64,000 nucleotides of DNA from UBA11855 sp964591705 (GTDB taxonomy: Archaea > Thermoproteota > Bathyarchaeia > Bathyarchaeales > Bathycorpusculaceae), in assembly GCA_964591705.1 (NCBI GenBank), contig CAZQCX010000004.1, positions 5,076-69,075 on the forward strand, read 5' to 3'. Of this stretch, positions 35,491 through 44,224 are shown piece by piece. Each line of letters begins with the position of its first letter. The first letter of the stretch is position 1. Below the pieces are notes generated by a model. It was not told the DNA's origin. It searched no databases and saw nothing but the letters and a program-made list of their open reading frames with translations. A program made the position numbers and the translations under genes.

Positions 35491-35829
35491 TCAGGCTCGC
35501 TCCTTCCGACAGACATATATATTAACTCTTAATATATAAGAGTTTTGAAGCTCGAGAACTTTTTCACAAACGCACAACACGTATCTCCTCAAACCCAACA
35601 ATCCAACCAGAGCACGAACTAAAAAACAACCAGTCCCCACAGCACCAACACGTCAATAACGAATTCCCAAGAAACCACCCACCTGAAAATTGGGACAATC
35701 CCCCAGAACCCACTAACCCCCTATTCACCCATAGTCTCACATTTCAAACTCCAGTCTGAAATCAAACTTGGAATGCCATAGTAAGCAAACCCTTGCCCAA
35801 GGACGCCGTGTTCACGTGAAAAGCTTAAT
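35491..35829. other. Divergent intergenic region
   Basis: This 339-bp region separates the minus-strand NitrOD5-like gene from a plus-strand membrane protein. Its left part has the A/T-rich inverted repeat listed separately. The middle is rich in A and C with runs of CCCAC and AACAC-type words and no coding frame. No further element was recognised. Confidence 0.4.
35517..35544 (-). promoter_or_regulatory. Overlapping inverted repeats at the NitrOD5-like promoter
   Basis: A perfect 9-bp inverted repeat, ATATATTAA-CTC-TTAATATAT, spans 35517-35537. A second perfect 7-bp repeat, AACTCTT-AATATAT-AAGAGTT, spans 35524-35544 and shares its centre with the first. The element includes a TATA-like core 27-54 nt before the start of the NitrOD5-like gene, so a protein bound here would compete with TBP. 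The promoter itself is inferred. Confidence 0.5.
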
Positions 35830-36204
35830 ATGTCTTCCACCCGTCTTATCCATGAGACAGGAGATGGAAAAACGAAAGGCGCAATAGTATTCCTCATAGT
35901 ATTCGCCATAGTTGTAGTCATAACCTTGGGTAACACATCAATTCCCCCTGGAAAAGCCATCTACGACGCGGTTCTACCCGGAACAGAAGCGGCTTCAGGC
36001 TACTTGGTCGGTGGTACTGTGGACGCAGTGACACTCATCATTGCTGTCTTCAACGGCGTCATCTATGGATTCATAGCATGGTTGCTATTCACATTGGCAA
36101 CGATGGGTCGCAAAAAGAACAAGGCACAGAATATCCAGCAAGTCGTAAACGTCAATCTCGGCGAAAAAGATAAGAAAGAAGAGAAGAGCACAACCCAAAA
36201 CTAA
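35830..36204 (+). CDS. Two-helix membrane protein with charged cytoplasmic tail
   Basis: A 124-residue protein with two transmembrane helices (about 17-36 and 66-92) and a Lys/Glu-rich C-terminal tail of about 30 residues. The loop between the helices is about 30 residues and probably faces outside. No family was recognised. It converges with the membrane pyrophosphatase gene. Composition and helix layout support a real gene. Confidence 0.6.
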   Translation: MSSTRLIHETGDGKTKGAIVFLIVFAIVVVITLGNTSIPPGKAIYDAVLPGTEAASGYLVGGTVDAVTLIIAVFNGVIYGFIAWLLFTLATMGRKKNKAQNIQQVVNVNLGEKDKKEEKSTTQN

Positions 36205-36329
36205 ACTGAAAAAACAACCAGCGGTGTCTCAACAACCTCATTTTTTTGTCTCAAGCACAAAGACTACTAATGAATCTCTTATAGACAACAAACCCCACAA
36301 AGCTACACGCAATAACAACAAACTTGCTT

Positions 36330-38369
36330 CTAAGAAAGCATTATCAAAGGAGTCAACGACATCAGCAAAGGCGCGATCAGCAGCGAAGTCATATTCGTAA
36401 GCTTCATGAAGATGTTCAAAGACGGTCCTGCCACATCCTTCAAAGGATCCCCAACTGTGTCACCAACCACCGCCGCTGTGTGAGTCTGCGACCCTTTCAG
36501 CCAGAAAGCTTTAGCCTCAATGCCCTTCTTAGTATTATCCCATAAAGCCCCACCAAAAGTGAAAAACGAAGCTAACAAAGCAGCCGTGCAGGTTCCGCCT
36601 AAAAGCATCCCTCCCAAAGCATAGGGTCCAAGTATCAACCCCATCAACAAAGGTGAAGCCAAAGTCACAAAAGTCGGCATAATCATTTTCTTCAGAGCAT
36701 TCTTAGTGCTAATGTCAATACACTTGTCATAATCCGGCTTATCTCTGCCTTCCAGAATACGAGGATTAGCCTTAAACTGCCGTCTGACCTCGTTCACCAT
36801 GTCGAAGGCGCCCTTCGCTGTCGCTGCGATAGTGAAAGACGAAAAAAGAAAAGGAATCACCCCGCCAATCAGAATGCCAAAAACAAACGCTTGACCCAGC
36901 CTAGCTGACCACAACCCCACCACGTGACTATAGGTTGCAAACAAAACCACAGTCGAAACAGTACCCGAAGCAGTGGCAAACGCCTTAGCATACGCCTTTG
37001 TCGTATTGCCAGTGGCGTCAAGAACTTCCAGCGCCCCATTAGTCTTCGCAGGAAGACCGGCCATCTGCTCTATCCCCTGAGCATTATCGCTGATGGGACC
37101 AAAAGCATCACCGGCCATGATAATCCCAATAGTCAAATCTGTTCCCAAGTTCACGGCGAGAAGACCCAGCATCGACCCATTCGTCACTATGAGGGCAAGC
37201 AGCATTGCTCCAATCATAGAAAGAAAAGGCAAAAACGGACTCTGAAGCCCATACGACAAACCGGTTATCAGATTAATCGCAACCCCCCGTTTGGAAGCCT
37301 CCTCCATCTGCAAAACAGGCTTTCCAGAAGTACCTAAATAATACTGAACAACCAACCCCACAGCCGTACTTGCAACTATCCCGCTGAAAGCACAGAAGAA
37401 GATACGCAGATCATTCAATAACCAGACAGATGCAAAGTAAGCTCCTACAGTAGCCACCCCCGCCGCCACAACCAGCCCAACATTGAAAGAAGTGATCGGC
37501 CTCACGTTCCTCCACCCCCTAACAACCAAAACCCCCAACAGCGTAGCTACCACACCCACTGTTCCCAAAGCAAAAGGAAACATCAAAACATTCTCTCCCG
37601 CCCCCCCAACGAAGAGACTCCAGCCAATAATCAGTGCAGTCACGAAATCATCACTTATTGACTCAAACAAATCTGAACCTCGCCCAGCACAATCCCCAAC
37701 ATTATCCCCGACTTGATCAGCAATAACAGCGGGATTTCTGATATCATCCTCAGGTATGTTCTGCTCTATCTTGCCAACCAAATCAGCGCCAATATCCGCA
37801 GCTTTCGTAAAGATCCCCCCGCCGAGTTGCGCAAACAACGCTGCAAGACTCGCTCCAAACCCATAGCCAATCAACGAGTCTAGATTCCTACTCCCATAAA
37901 TCAGGTACAACAAACTGATCCCGAGAAGGCTCAGCCCCACCACAGACAAGCCCATTACGGCTCCACCTCTGAATGCAAGGGTAAACGCTCTCGCCGAAGA
38001 TGACATGGCAGCCCTTGCAGTCCTAACATTCGCCCGAACAGCCACATTCATCCCGATATAAGCGGCAACCATGGAAAGAGCCGCACCCGTATAGAAAGAA
38101 ATCACAACTTCCAACGAGCGGAAAACAACAGCGATCGGCAGACACAAAAGAGACACAAACAACAGAATCGTCCTATACTGCCTCTTCAGAAAGGTCTTAG
38201 CACCATTTCTGATGTATCTAGCGACCTCGCGCATCTCAGGCGTTCCCGGGTCTTCGCGATGAATTGACCAAGTCAAATACGCCACAACGGCCATTGCAAG
38301 GGCGCCTACAGCCAACGCGATCCAAACCAAGACCATTACTGGTTCTCCGAACAGGTTACCTGCGTCCAA
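36330..38369 (-). CDS. hppA: Membrane-bound proton-translocating pyrophosphatase
   Basis: Polytopic H+-PPase (679 residues, about 16 helices) that couples pyrophosphate hydrolysis to proton export or import. The catalytic block is intact: DIGADLVGKIE, then NPAVIADQVGDNVGD and GRGSDLFES, with the second acidic site KPDYDKCIDISTKNA and DTVGDPLKD near the end. GNTTKAYAKAF has Lys at the position that marks K+-independent enzymes, but Ala rather than Thr three residues later, so the class call is tentative. Start is TTG; ATG ten codons later is an alternative. Confidence 0.95.
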   Translation of the reverse strand: MDAGNLFGEPVMVLVWIALAVGALAMAVVAYLTWSIHREDPGTPEMREVARYIRNGAKTFLKRQYRTILLFVSLLCLPIAVVFRSLEVVISFYTGAALSMVAAYIGMNVAVRANVRTARAAMSSSARAFTLAFRGGAVMGLSVVGLSLLGISLLYLIYGSRNLDSLIGYGFGASLAALFAQLGGGIFTKAADIGADLVGKIEQNIPEDDIRNPAVIADQVGDNVGDCAGRGSDLFESISDDFVTALIIGWSLFVGGAGENVLMFPFALGTVGVVATLLGVLVVRGWRNVRPITSFNVGLVVAAGVATVGAYFASVWLLNDLRIFFCAFSGIVASTAVGLVVQYYLGTSGKPVLQMEEASKRGVAINLITGLSYGLQSPFLPFLSMIGAMLLALIVTNGSMLGLLAVNLGTDLTIGIIMAGDAFGPISDNAQGIEQMAGLPAKTNGALEVLDATGNTTKAYAKAFATASGTVSTVVLFATYSHVVGLWSARLGQAFVFGILIGGVIPFLFSSFTIAATAKGAFDMVNEVRRQFKANPRILEGRDKPDYDKCIDISTKNALKKMIMPTFVTLASPLLMGLILGPYALGGMLLGGTCTAALLASFFTFGGALWDNTKKGIEAKAFWLKGSQTHTAAVVGDTVGDPLKDVAGPSLNIFMKLTNMTSLLIAPLLMSLTPLIMLS

Positions 38370-38508
38370 TCATACCGTGTAAGTTGTTATCCTGCAGAGG
38401 ACCTATTAAGGCTTCAGCCCTAACCACGTGAACCAACAAACTTTAACTGAATTAGCAGCTCTCTCAAAGAAAAAGACAAAACCGGCAAGTCCACAAACGA
38501 AAACATAT

Positions 38509-38531
38509 TATTCTAAGTATACTATTCTAAG
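38509..38531 (+). promoter_or_regulatory. Direct repeat abutting the UspA start
   Basis: TATTCTAAG occurs twice, 14 nt apart from start to start, and the second copy ends at the base before the ATG. With the intervening A/T bases this could be an operator or part of a leaderless promoter. Confidence 0.3.
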
Positions 38532-38948
38532 ATGACGCAAAAACAGCAGAGGATAGAAATGCAGGACAAAATCCGAATACTCGTCGGTTACGACGCTTCA
38601 CCCCAATCAAAACAAGCACTAACCGAGGCAATAGCCATTGCCAAGAAATTCTCAGGATTCATAAAGGTAGTCAGCGTCCACGGCAGAGGCTACAAAGAAA
38701 AAGCCGAAACAAGCGTCATCGAAGTCAAAGAAAACCTGAAGAAAGAACAAGTCGAATACGAGGTTGAACTCGTCGAGGGCTCTAACCCCGCCAAAACCCT
38801 TGAAACCACAGTCAAGAAAGAAAACTTTGACCTAGTCGTGATCGGAAGCAGAGGCCTAGGAAATACGGCATCCATGCTTCTAGGCAGCGTTTCGAGACGG
38901 ATCGTCAGCAACGCACAATGCAATGTGTTGGTCGTGAAAGGCCAGTAA
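38532..38948 (+). CDS. Universal stress protein UspA family
   Basis: This single-domain cytosolic UspA protein has 138 residues. It opens RILVGYDASPQSKQAL, and its C-terminal half carries the ATP-binding pattern GSRGLG-9 residues-GSVSRRIV. It probably binds ATP and dimerises; its stress role is not defined. It is a single gene transcribed away from hppA. Confidence 0.9.
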   Translation: MTQKQQRIEMQDKIRILVGYDASPQSKQALTEAIAIAKKFSGFIKVVSVHGRGYKEKAETSVIEVKENLKKEQVEYEVELVEGSNPAKTLETTVKKENFDLVVIGSRGLGNTASMLLGSVSRRIVSNAQCNVLVVKGQ

Positions 38949-39022
38949 CTTAAGTGCCAACGAACTCGGCAAAGAAACAGATCACTCTCCAACTACTGAG
39001 TCAATTACAAAAAAGGGAAAAG

Positions 39023-39577
39023 TCATTTCAAAGTGACTTTTCGCTTCTGCTTTGGTGCTTTCTTGGGAAGAGTGATCTCTAAGACACCTTCTAACGGGTT
39101 TGCCACAACTTCGTCTGTTTTTACCTCTTCTGGCAACTCGATCATTCGGTAGAACGATTCACATGCCCGTTCTTTGCATATGTATGCGCGAGACTTCTTG
39201 TCATATTTCCAGCCCGCCTTACCAGTGATGCCAACGGAGTTGTCTTGAACCTCGATTTCGATGTCTTCTTTCTTGAAGCCGGGCATCTCTGCCCTCAAAA
39301 CGTAGTCTTTCTCTCTGTCCTCCAAGTCCACCACTGGAACACGGATCTCCGGCATCAGCGCTAATGCCCTATCCCACAATGATGGAAACAAAAGATCCCC
39401 AAAATCGCTTCGAAACCTTTCGAAAACATCATCGAACGCCCTCCAAAGGTTCGACGGCGTTGCAGGCGACAAAGCGGATTGCTTTTGCGGTTTTGCCAGT
39501 GATTCTTTCTTTGGCGTGACAGCAATTTCCGTCTTGAGATTTTTTTCAGCCTCTGGCTGCTTTTTTGTCTTTGGCAT
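39023..39577 (-). CDS. hsp20: Small heat-shock protein Hsp20 family
   Basis: ATP-independent holdase of 184 residues. The alpha-crystallin domain (about 85-180) contains RVPVVDLEDREKDYVLRAEMPGFKKEDIEIEV and ends with the family hallmark GVLEITLPK. The N-terminal 50 residues are Lys-rich. The frame is open 63 codons further upstream, but that extension is Arg/Cys/Phe-rich with no family likeness, and AGGGG lies 8 nt before ATG 39577, so that start is chosen. The C-terminus ends in basic residues without a clear IxI motif. Confidence 0.9.
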   Translation of the reverse strand: MPKTKKQPEAEKNLKTEIAVTPKKESLAKPQKQSALSPATPSNLWRAFDDVFERFRSDFGDLLFPSLWDRALALMPEIRVPVVDLEDREKDYVLRAEMPGFKKEDIEIEVQDNSVGITGKAGWKYDKKSRAYICKERACESFYRMIELPEEVKTDEVVANPLEGVLEITLPKKAPKQKRKVTLK

Positions 39578-39886
39578 AGAAATTCCCCTGCACTGGAAGG
39601 GGGCTTCCTCGAATTCATGGTTTACTTGAATTTTCAGAGACGCAACTCGGAGCGTAGATGCATGGTTCTTTCGGACTCTCCGAACACAACAAAGGCCAAA
39701 GCGGAAAGATAGAAAACAAGAAGACTCAAGAAAACGAAAAAACTTGGACCCCAACCCAACTGTCACGAAAAGACATAGGAAGGAATTAATTCTCGCCGTT
39801 CACGAGAGCGCACTAGCAAGTATTACTTGCTGATCTTGACTGAATAAGCCAAATAGTCTTAACCTTGAGAAGCCAATCTGACTACT
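39578..39886. other. Divergent promoter region, hsp20 and membrane hydrolase
   Basis: This 309-bp divergent region holds no gene; the upstream extension of the hsp20 frame is rejected. No clear TATA box could be assigned to either gene. Confidence 0.35.
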
Positions 39887-41617
39887 ATGTGGAAAAGCAA
39901 GATTCAGGCAACCGCCTTAATCCTTATGGCTGTTCTGCTTCTTCTCGGAGTCTCAGCTTCAATCGCGATAGACTCAGACTTCGGAAAGATAGACGTCACC
40001 ACCGTTACCATAAAGAATGGCGACAAAGAACTGAGCGCCATAATATATAGATCCCAATCAGCAGACACCCAGAATCCTGCTCCTGCAGTGATAGCGGCTC
40101 ACGGCATTTGCGGCTCCAAGGAAATGATGAGCAGCATTGGACTCGAACTAGCCCGACGGGGGTTTGTTTCCCTCTGCCTCGATTTACTTGGACATGGAAA
40201 ATCCCAAGGGTCGGTCGAGGAAGGCAGAACTGACCCCACTTTCGGCGTCCACTCAGCAGTGCAATACTTGAAGTCACAACCCTACGTAAATTCTTCTTTG
40301 CTGGGGTTGGTTGGGCACAGTTTGGGGGCAGGAGCTGTCAGAGCAACACTGACAAGAGAGAACCAGATTGGCGCAACCGTTCTCGTGGCTGGTGGACTGC
40401 AACCGCACCTCGCAGACGAACCTGAATATGGAGTGTTCAACGCCACCCATCCCAAAAACCTGCTAGTCATAGTCGGAAAATATGACGTTCTATTTGACAT
40501 CAAAGAGCTAACTTCTAATGAACTTCCACCTGCATTTGGCGTTCAACAACAAATTGTCCCAGAAGTTCTTTATGGAGAATTCATATCCCAGACAGCAAGA
40601 AAACTCGTAATACCCTCAACCACTCACTTTTTCGAGCCCGTTGATCCGACTATCATATCCGAAATAGTCGCTTGGAGCGAAAATTCACTTGGAAAGAGAC
40701 AAGACCCAGCCAGCGCCCCAACCCCTCAATTTCTTTATGTTCAGAGAGAAGCCGCAATCCTGCTTGCTCTAGCCAGTTTGGTTGGCATTGCACTCTTATC
40801 TTACTTTCCAACCAGAAAGCTCATTCACATTGGGAACGAAGAAGGAACGCCCACCAAAGGTGATAAATCCTCACATAAATGGAGACTTCACGCGTTCTGG
40901 GCAGTTCTCAACTTGGCACTGCTTCTCCCCATGTTCGCGATAGGATCAATCATCGCTTTTCCCCCACTAGTTTTCGGATCTTCGATAGCATTTTGGATGA
41001 TGATCACGGGGGCAATTGGGCTAATGGCACTGGTAAAATTCCCGAACAAAATCCTGGGAAAAACATATCCTATGAAGCAAGCATTGACACGCCATTTCAA
41101 CAAGAAAGAAGCAGTTGGAGCCATCATTTCGTTTAGCCTAATCCTCTTGATAACTACGATCATAGCATCCGGTGTCAACTTCAATTTCCGAATAATCTCG
41201 CCTGTTTTCAGAGACTTCACGACAGCTCGAGCACTCGTTTTTCCCACCTTCATACCTTTCTTCTTCTTGTATTTTGCATCGGAAAGTCTGTTTCTTCACG
41301 ACCTGCCCCGACACGACTCAAACGGAATCAAAACACGACACCAAATTCAGAACTACGTTGAACCAGTTCTAGGCAAGATCTTACCATTCGCGATTCTGCT
41401 CGCCTTCCATTTTTCCAGCAAAATATTCTTTGACTTCTGGGTACTCCCAAGCTTTGTTGGTTTTCTATTGGAATTCCTCTGGTTGATCCTGCCAATCTTT
41501 GTGATTACGACCAGCATTTCATGGTGGTTTCACAAAAACACCCAAAGAGCTGGCTATGGCGCCTTGCTTAATGCCTTGCTGATGTCGTGGGTAGCTTCTG
41601 TTGTCTTCCCGTTCTAA
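39887..41617 (+). CDS. Alpha/beta hydrolase fused to a multi-spanning membrane domain
   Basis: A 576-residue membrane protein. After a signal-anchor helix (about 9-27) comes an alpha/beta hydrolase domain (about 40-265) with HGICGSKEMM, DLLGHGKSQG and the nucleophile elbow GHSLGAGA; an Asp lies in GKYDVLFD and a His in PSTTHFFEP. A linker and seven to eight transmembrane helices (about 285-575) follow. The hydrolase domain is expected outside the cell. Substrate is unknown: ester, lipid or peptide are possible. The gene converges with the PurF-like gene. Confidence 0.85.
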   Translation: MWKSKIQATALILMAVLLLLGVSASIAIDSDFGKIDVTTVTIKNGDKELSAIIYRSQSADTQNPAPAVIAAHGICGSKEMMSSIGLELARRGFVSLCLDLLGHGKSQGSVEEGRTDPTFGVHSAVQYLKSQPYVNSSLLGLVGHSLGAGAVRATLTRENQIGATVLVAGGLQPHLADEPEYGVFNATHPKNLLVIVGKYDVLFDIKELTSNELPPAFGVQQQIVPEVLYGEFISQTARKLVIPSTTHFFEPVDPTIISEIVAWSENSLGKRQDPASAPTPQFLYVQREAAILLALASLVGIALLSYFPTRKLIHIGNEEGTPTKGDKSSHKWRLHAFWAVLNLALLLPMFAIGSIIAFPPLVFGSSIAFWMMITGAIGLMALVKFPNKILGKTYPMKQALTRHFNKKEAVGAIISFSLILLITTIIASGVNFNFRIISPVFRDFTTARALVFPTFIPFFFLYFASESLFLHDLPRHDSNGIKTRHQIQNYVEPVLGKILPFAILLAFHFSSKIFFDFWVLPSFVGFLLEFLWLILPIFVITTSISWWFHKNTQRAGYGALLNALLMSWVASVVFPF

Positions 41618-41629
41618 TTCCATGCAAAT

Positions 41630-43162
41630 TCAGGGACAGCCAGTCCAGCAGTACAGGCACAAATCCTCTTTTTTCAGATTTTGCGCGTTCGGAGCTTCCA
41701 CAACAGCCTTGATCATTTCCTCAATTGTAAGGAAACGCAATGTGGTAAAGCCTATGCGCTTTCTTATCTCCTCTACCATCAGATCATATTCAGGACCACT
41801 TGCGTTGAGATTAGCTGCCAAATCCTGAACTCCTTTGATATTGCCATAACTTCTGCACGTTGCAAGTTCACTGTGTTTGGTCGAGAGGTCGAAAATGCAT
41901 GGATGAAGCTGAGGCGGAGAAGCAATTCGCCCGTGAATCTCTCTGGGTTCAAAAGGCCAAATCTTCTCAACCAACAAATCATGCAGCTGTGTGCCTCTCC
42001 TAATAGAGTCATCCACCAACACGATGCTCTTCCCCCGTATCATCTGCGGATTAGGAACCTGCTTATACCTGGCTATGAGTTCCCGCCTCCTCTGAACAGG
42101 AGGAATATAGCTTCTTCCCCAGCCAGGAGTATACTTCACCAAAGGACGCCTCAGCGGAGCAACAAGATCGAGAGCTTCGCTTATCCTCTTCTCAACTTCT
42201 TGCGACCCAATCTTTCCTTCGCCAAACTCAGAAAGATGATTGTGAATTTTTTCTTTGGCTATTTCCATCTTCCTTTTGACATATCCAACCGAGTGAGGGA
42301 GACCCGAATCAGCAATTCCCAAGACCAAGTCAGCCTTCGCGTTATCATTCTCAGCCAAGAAGCCACCGCAGCGCTCTCTGACAATTTCAGAGTTTATCCC
42401 ATAGAAGTCCGATGCTGGGAAACCAGAATAAACATGGAGAAATGGACAAAACCTCTTTCTGCCTTTGGAGGGCACCCTAGTGCTGAAGCCTTCTTGGCCG
42501 AAAGACGCGATTTCGCGGTAGTCAAGAAACTTGAAAACGGAATAGCCCAAATTTGGAAAACCAGTTGTTTCTGAGGCAACCGCCCAACTCTCATTTTTCG
42601 ATCCCATGACAAGTGGGAAAGTATCTCCAGCCGCATATATGGCACGCTCATTCTCGGAAAGCAAAAGCAGAGAGATTGACCCCTCAAGCCTCTCATACAT
42701 CCTTGTTATGCCATCAGTAATGCTTGTTCCAGTGCAGATCAACTCTCCCACGATCTCGGTCTGATTGAAGATGCTTTTACCCGACTTTTGCCTCGACTTC
42801 TTGAACGTGGCGCCTTCCCGTATCAAACTGGAATACAGTTCTAAAGAATTCCTAACCAAACCCACCGTGCAAAGAGCAAAAGTCCCCAGCTTTGTCTCAA
42901 ACTTAATGGGCTGCTCCTCTTTTGTATCGCTGATTACTCCAATTCCCAATTCCCCATTCAATTTTCTCAAGTGCTTGCCAAATTTTGACTTGAATTGGCT
43001 ATTGCTAATGTCGTGAGAGAAAACCTCAATATCTCCGTCAAGAAGAGCTAACCCAGCGACTTCGGTTCCGAGATGAGTGTTGTAGTCAGTTCCAAAAAAC
43101 AAGTCTTTGGCGCAACTTCCTTTTGAAGCCACACCGAACAAGCCGCCCAACATTAATCCCAC
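41630..43162 (-). CDS. PurF-like amidophosphoribosyltransferase lacking the glutaminase cysteine
   Basis: This 510-residue PurF homologue has both domains, but the N-terminal nucleophile Cys expected before GxFG is replaced by Gly (MLGGLFGV), and the glutamine-binding HNG is lost (LCTVGLVRN). The C-terminal phosphoribosyltransferase domain keeps the PRPP loop IVLVDDSIRRGTQ. Four cysteines matching the [4Fe-4S] ligands of the Bacillus-type enzyme seem kept: RFCPF, HPCIF and the terminal CLYCWTG. It may use free ammonia to make phosphoribosylamine, or have another role. GTG and ATG starts lie within the first four codons. A glutaminyl cyclase gene is divergent. Confidence 0.85.
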   Translation of the reverse strand: MGLMLGGLFGVASKGSCAKDLFFGTDYNTHLGTEVAGLALLDGDIEVFSHDISNSQFKSKFGKHLRKLNGELGIGVISDTKEEQPIKFETKLGTFALCTVGLVRNSLELYSSLIREGATFKKSRQKSGKSIFNQTEIVGELICTGTSITDGITRMYERLEGSISLLLLSENERAIYAAGDTFPLVMGSKNESWAVASETTGFPNLGYSVFKFLDYREIASFGQEGFSTRVPSKGRKRFCPFLHVYSGFPASDFYGINSEIVRERCGGFLAENDNAKADLVLGIADSGLPHSVGYVKRKMEIAKEKIHNHLSEFGEGKIGSQEVEKRISEALDLVAPLRRPLVKYTPGWGRSYIPPVQRRRELIARYKQVPNPQMIRGKSIVLVDDSIRRGTQLHDLLVEKIWPFEPREIHGRIASPPQLHPCIFDLSTKHSELATCRSYGNIKGVQDLAANLNASGPEYDLMVEEIRKRIGFTTLRFLTIEEMIKAVVEAPNAQNLKKEDLCLYCWTGCP

Positions 43163-43301
43163 ATCCGTGCAGCTTGGTCAGCAGTTGAACCCTAAAAGGC
43201 TTGCTGTCAGCAAACTAGACAACATATTTGAGACTGCTCAACGTTATCCTGTGCAGCGAAGCTTCGAAGAGAGAAATATCAAATGGGCTAATGGAAAGAA
43301 G

Positions 43302-44096
43302 ATGCAGAAAAAACTCTTAGCAATAGCAGCTTTCACAGCGATAGTGCTGATTGCAATTCCCTCAGTCTATGTTGTACTGAACGAGGAACCTGCTGCAACT
43401 CAACCTCTTCACTACACCTACAGGATCGTCAACGTGTTTCCCCACAATGCAAGTTCCTTCACACAAGGACTCGTCTTCGAAAACGGATTCCTATTCGAAA
43501 GCACCGGACTCTATGGAAGCTCCACGCTACAAAGAGTTGATCTAGAAACAGGGCAAACCCTACAACTGCACGTACTTCCGGAAGAATACTTTGGAGAAGG
43601 CATCACAATTCTCGGAGACAAAATCTTTCATTTGACTTGGCAATCACGAAAAGGATTTGTCTACGACAAATCATCCTTTGCCCTGCTTTCTGAGTTCAAC
43701 CACCCTTACGAAGGCTGGGGAATTACCAATGATGGAAAAAAACTGATAATGAGCGACGGATCAGCAATATTGAGATTTCTCGACCCAAAAACCTTTGAAC
43801 TGATTGGAGAGGTTCAAGTGTATGACGCTGGCGTCCCCGTCAGCAGACTCAATGAACTCGAATTCATAAAAGGCGAAGTATATGCAAACATCTGGCTGGA
43901 AAACAGAATCGCAGTGATTGACATTCAAACTGGACGAGTCAAAGCATGGATAAACCTTGCGGGGCTGTACGAGCCAGAAACTTCTGACCCGGATAATGTC
44001 TTGAACGGTATCGCGTACGACGCTGCTAGAAACAGGCTTTTTGTGACGGGAAAGCGATGGTCAAAACTCTTCGAAATCGAAATTCGCCTCGCTTGA
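43302..44096 (+). CDS. Glutaminyl-peptide cyclotransferase (glutamine cyclotransferase family)
   Basis: This extracellular or membrane-anchored beta-propeller enzyme has 264 residues and would convert N-terminal Gln to pyroglutamate. A signal-anchor helix (about 3-25) is followed by FTQGLVF, GLYGSSTL, EEYFGEGI, TWQSRKGFVYD, EGWG, LNELEF and NGIAYD, all typical of the plant-type QC family. The frame is open further upstream into the PurF-like gene; ATG 43302 is chosen because it places the signal anchor at the N-terminus. The two genes are divergent with about 140 bp between starts. Confidence 0.9.
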   Translation: MQKKLLAIAAFTAIVLIAIPSVYVVLNEEPAATQPLHYTYRIVNVFPHNASSFTQGLVFENGFLFESTGLYGSSTLQRVDLETGQTLQLHVLPEEYFGEGITILGDKIFHLTWQSRKGFVYDKSSFALLSEFNHPYEGWGITNDGKKLIMSDGSAILRFLDPKTFELIGEVQVYDAGVPVSRLNELEFIKGEVYANIWLENRIAVIDIQTGRVKAWINLAGLYEPETSDPDNVLNGIAYDAARNRLFVTGKRWSKLFEIEIRLA

Positions 44097-44224
44097 TGAA
44101 AGTGTTTTTCAGTTTAGCTGAAAAGATTCGAGCAAACATTTTTCCATGCGAAAAAGAACTTGACAAGCACTAGAAAATCCCATGCCAACGCGTTACACTT
44201 TTATTTTGTTGCTAAAACAGTAGC

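Noticed and set aside
39578..39766. N-terminal extension of Hsp20 by 63 codons
   Set aside because: Arg/Cys/Phe-rich without family similarity; a good Shine-Dalgarno precedes the internal ATG.
41681..42574. 297-codon plus-strand frame
   Set aside because: Lies entirely antisense to the well-supported PurF-like gene.
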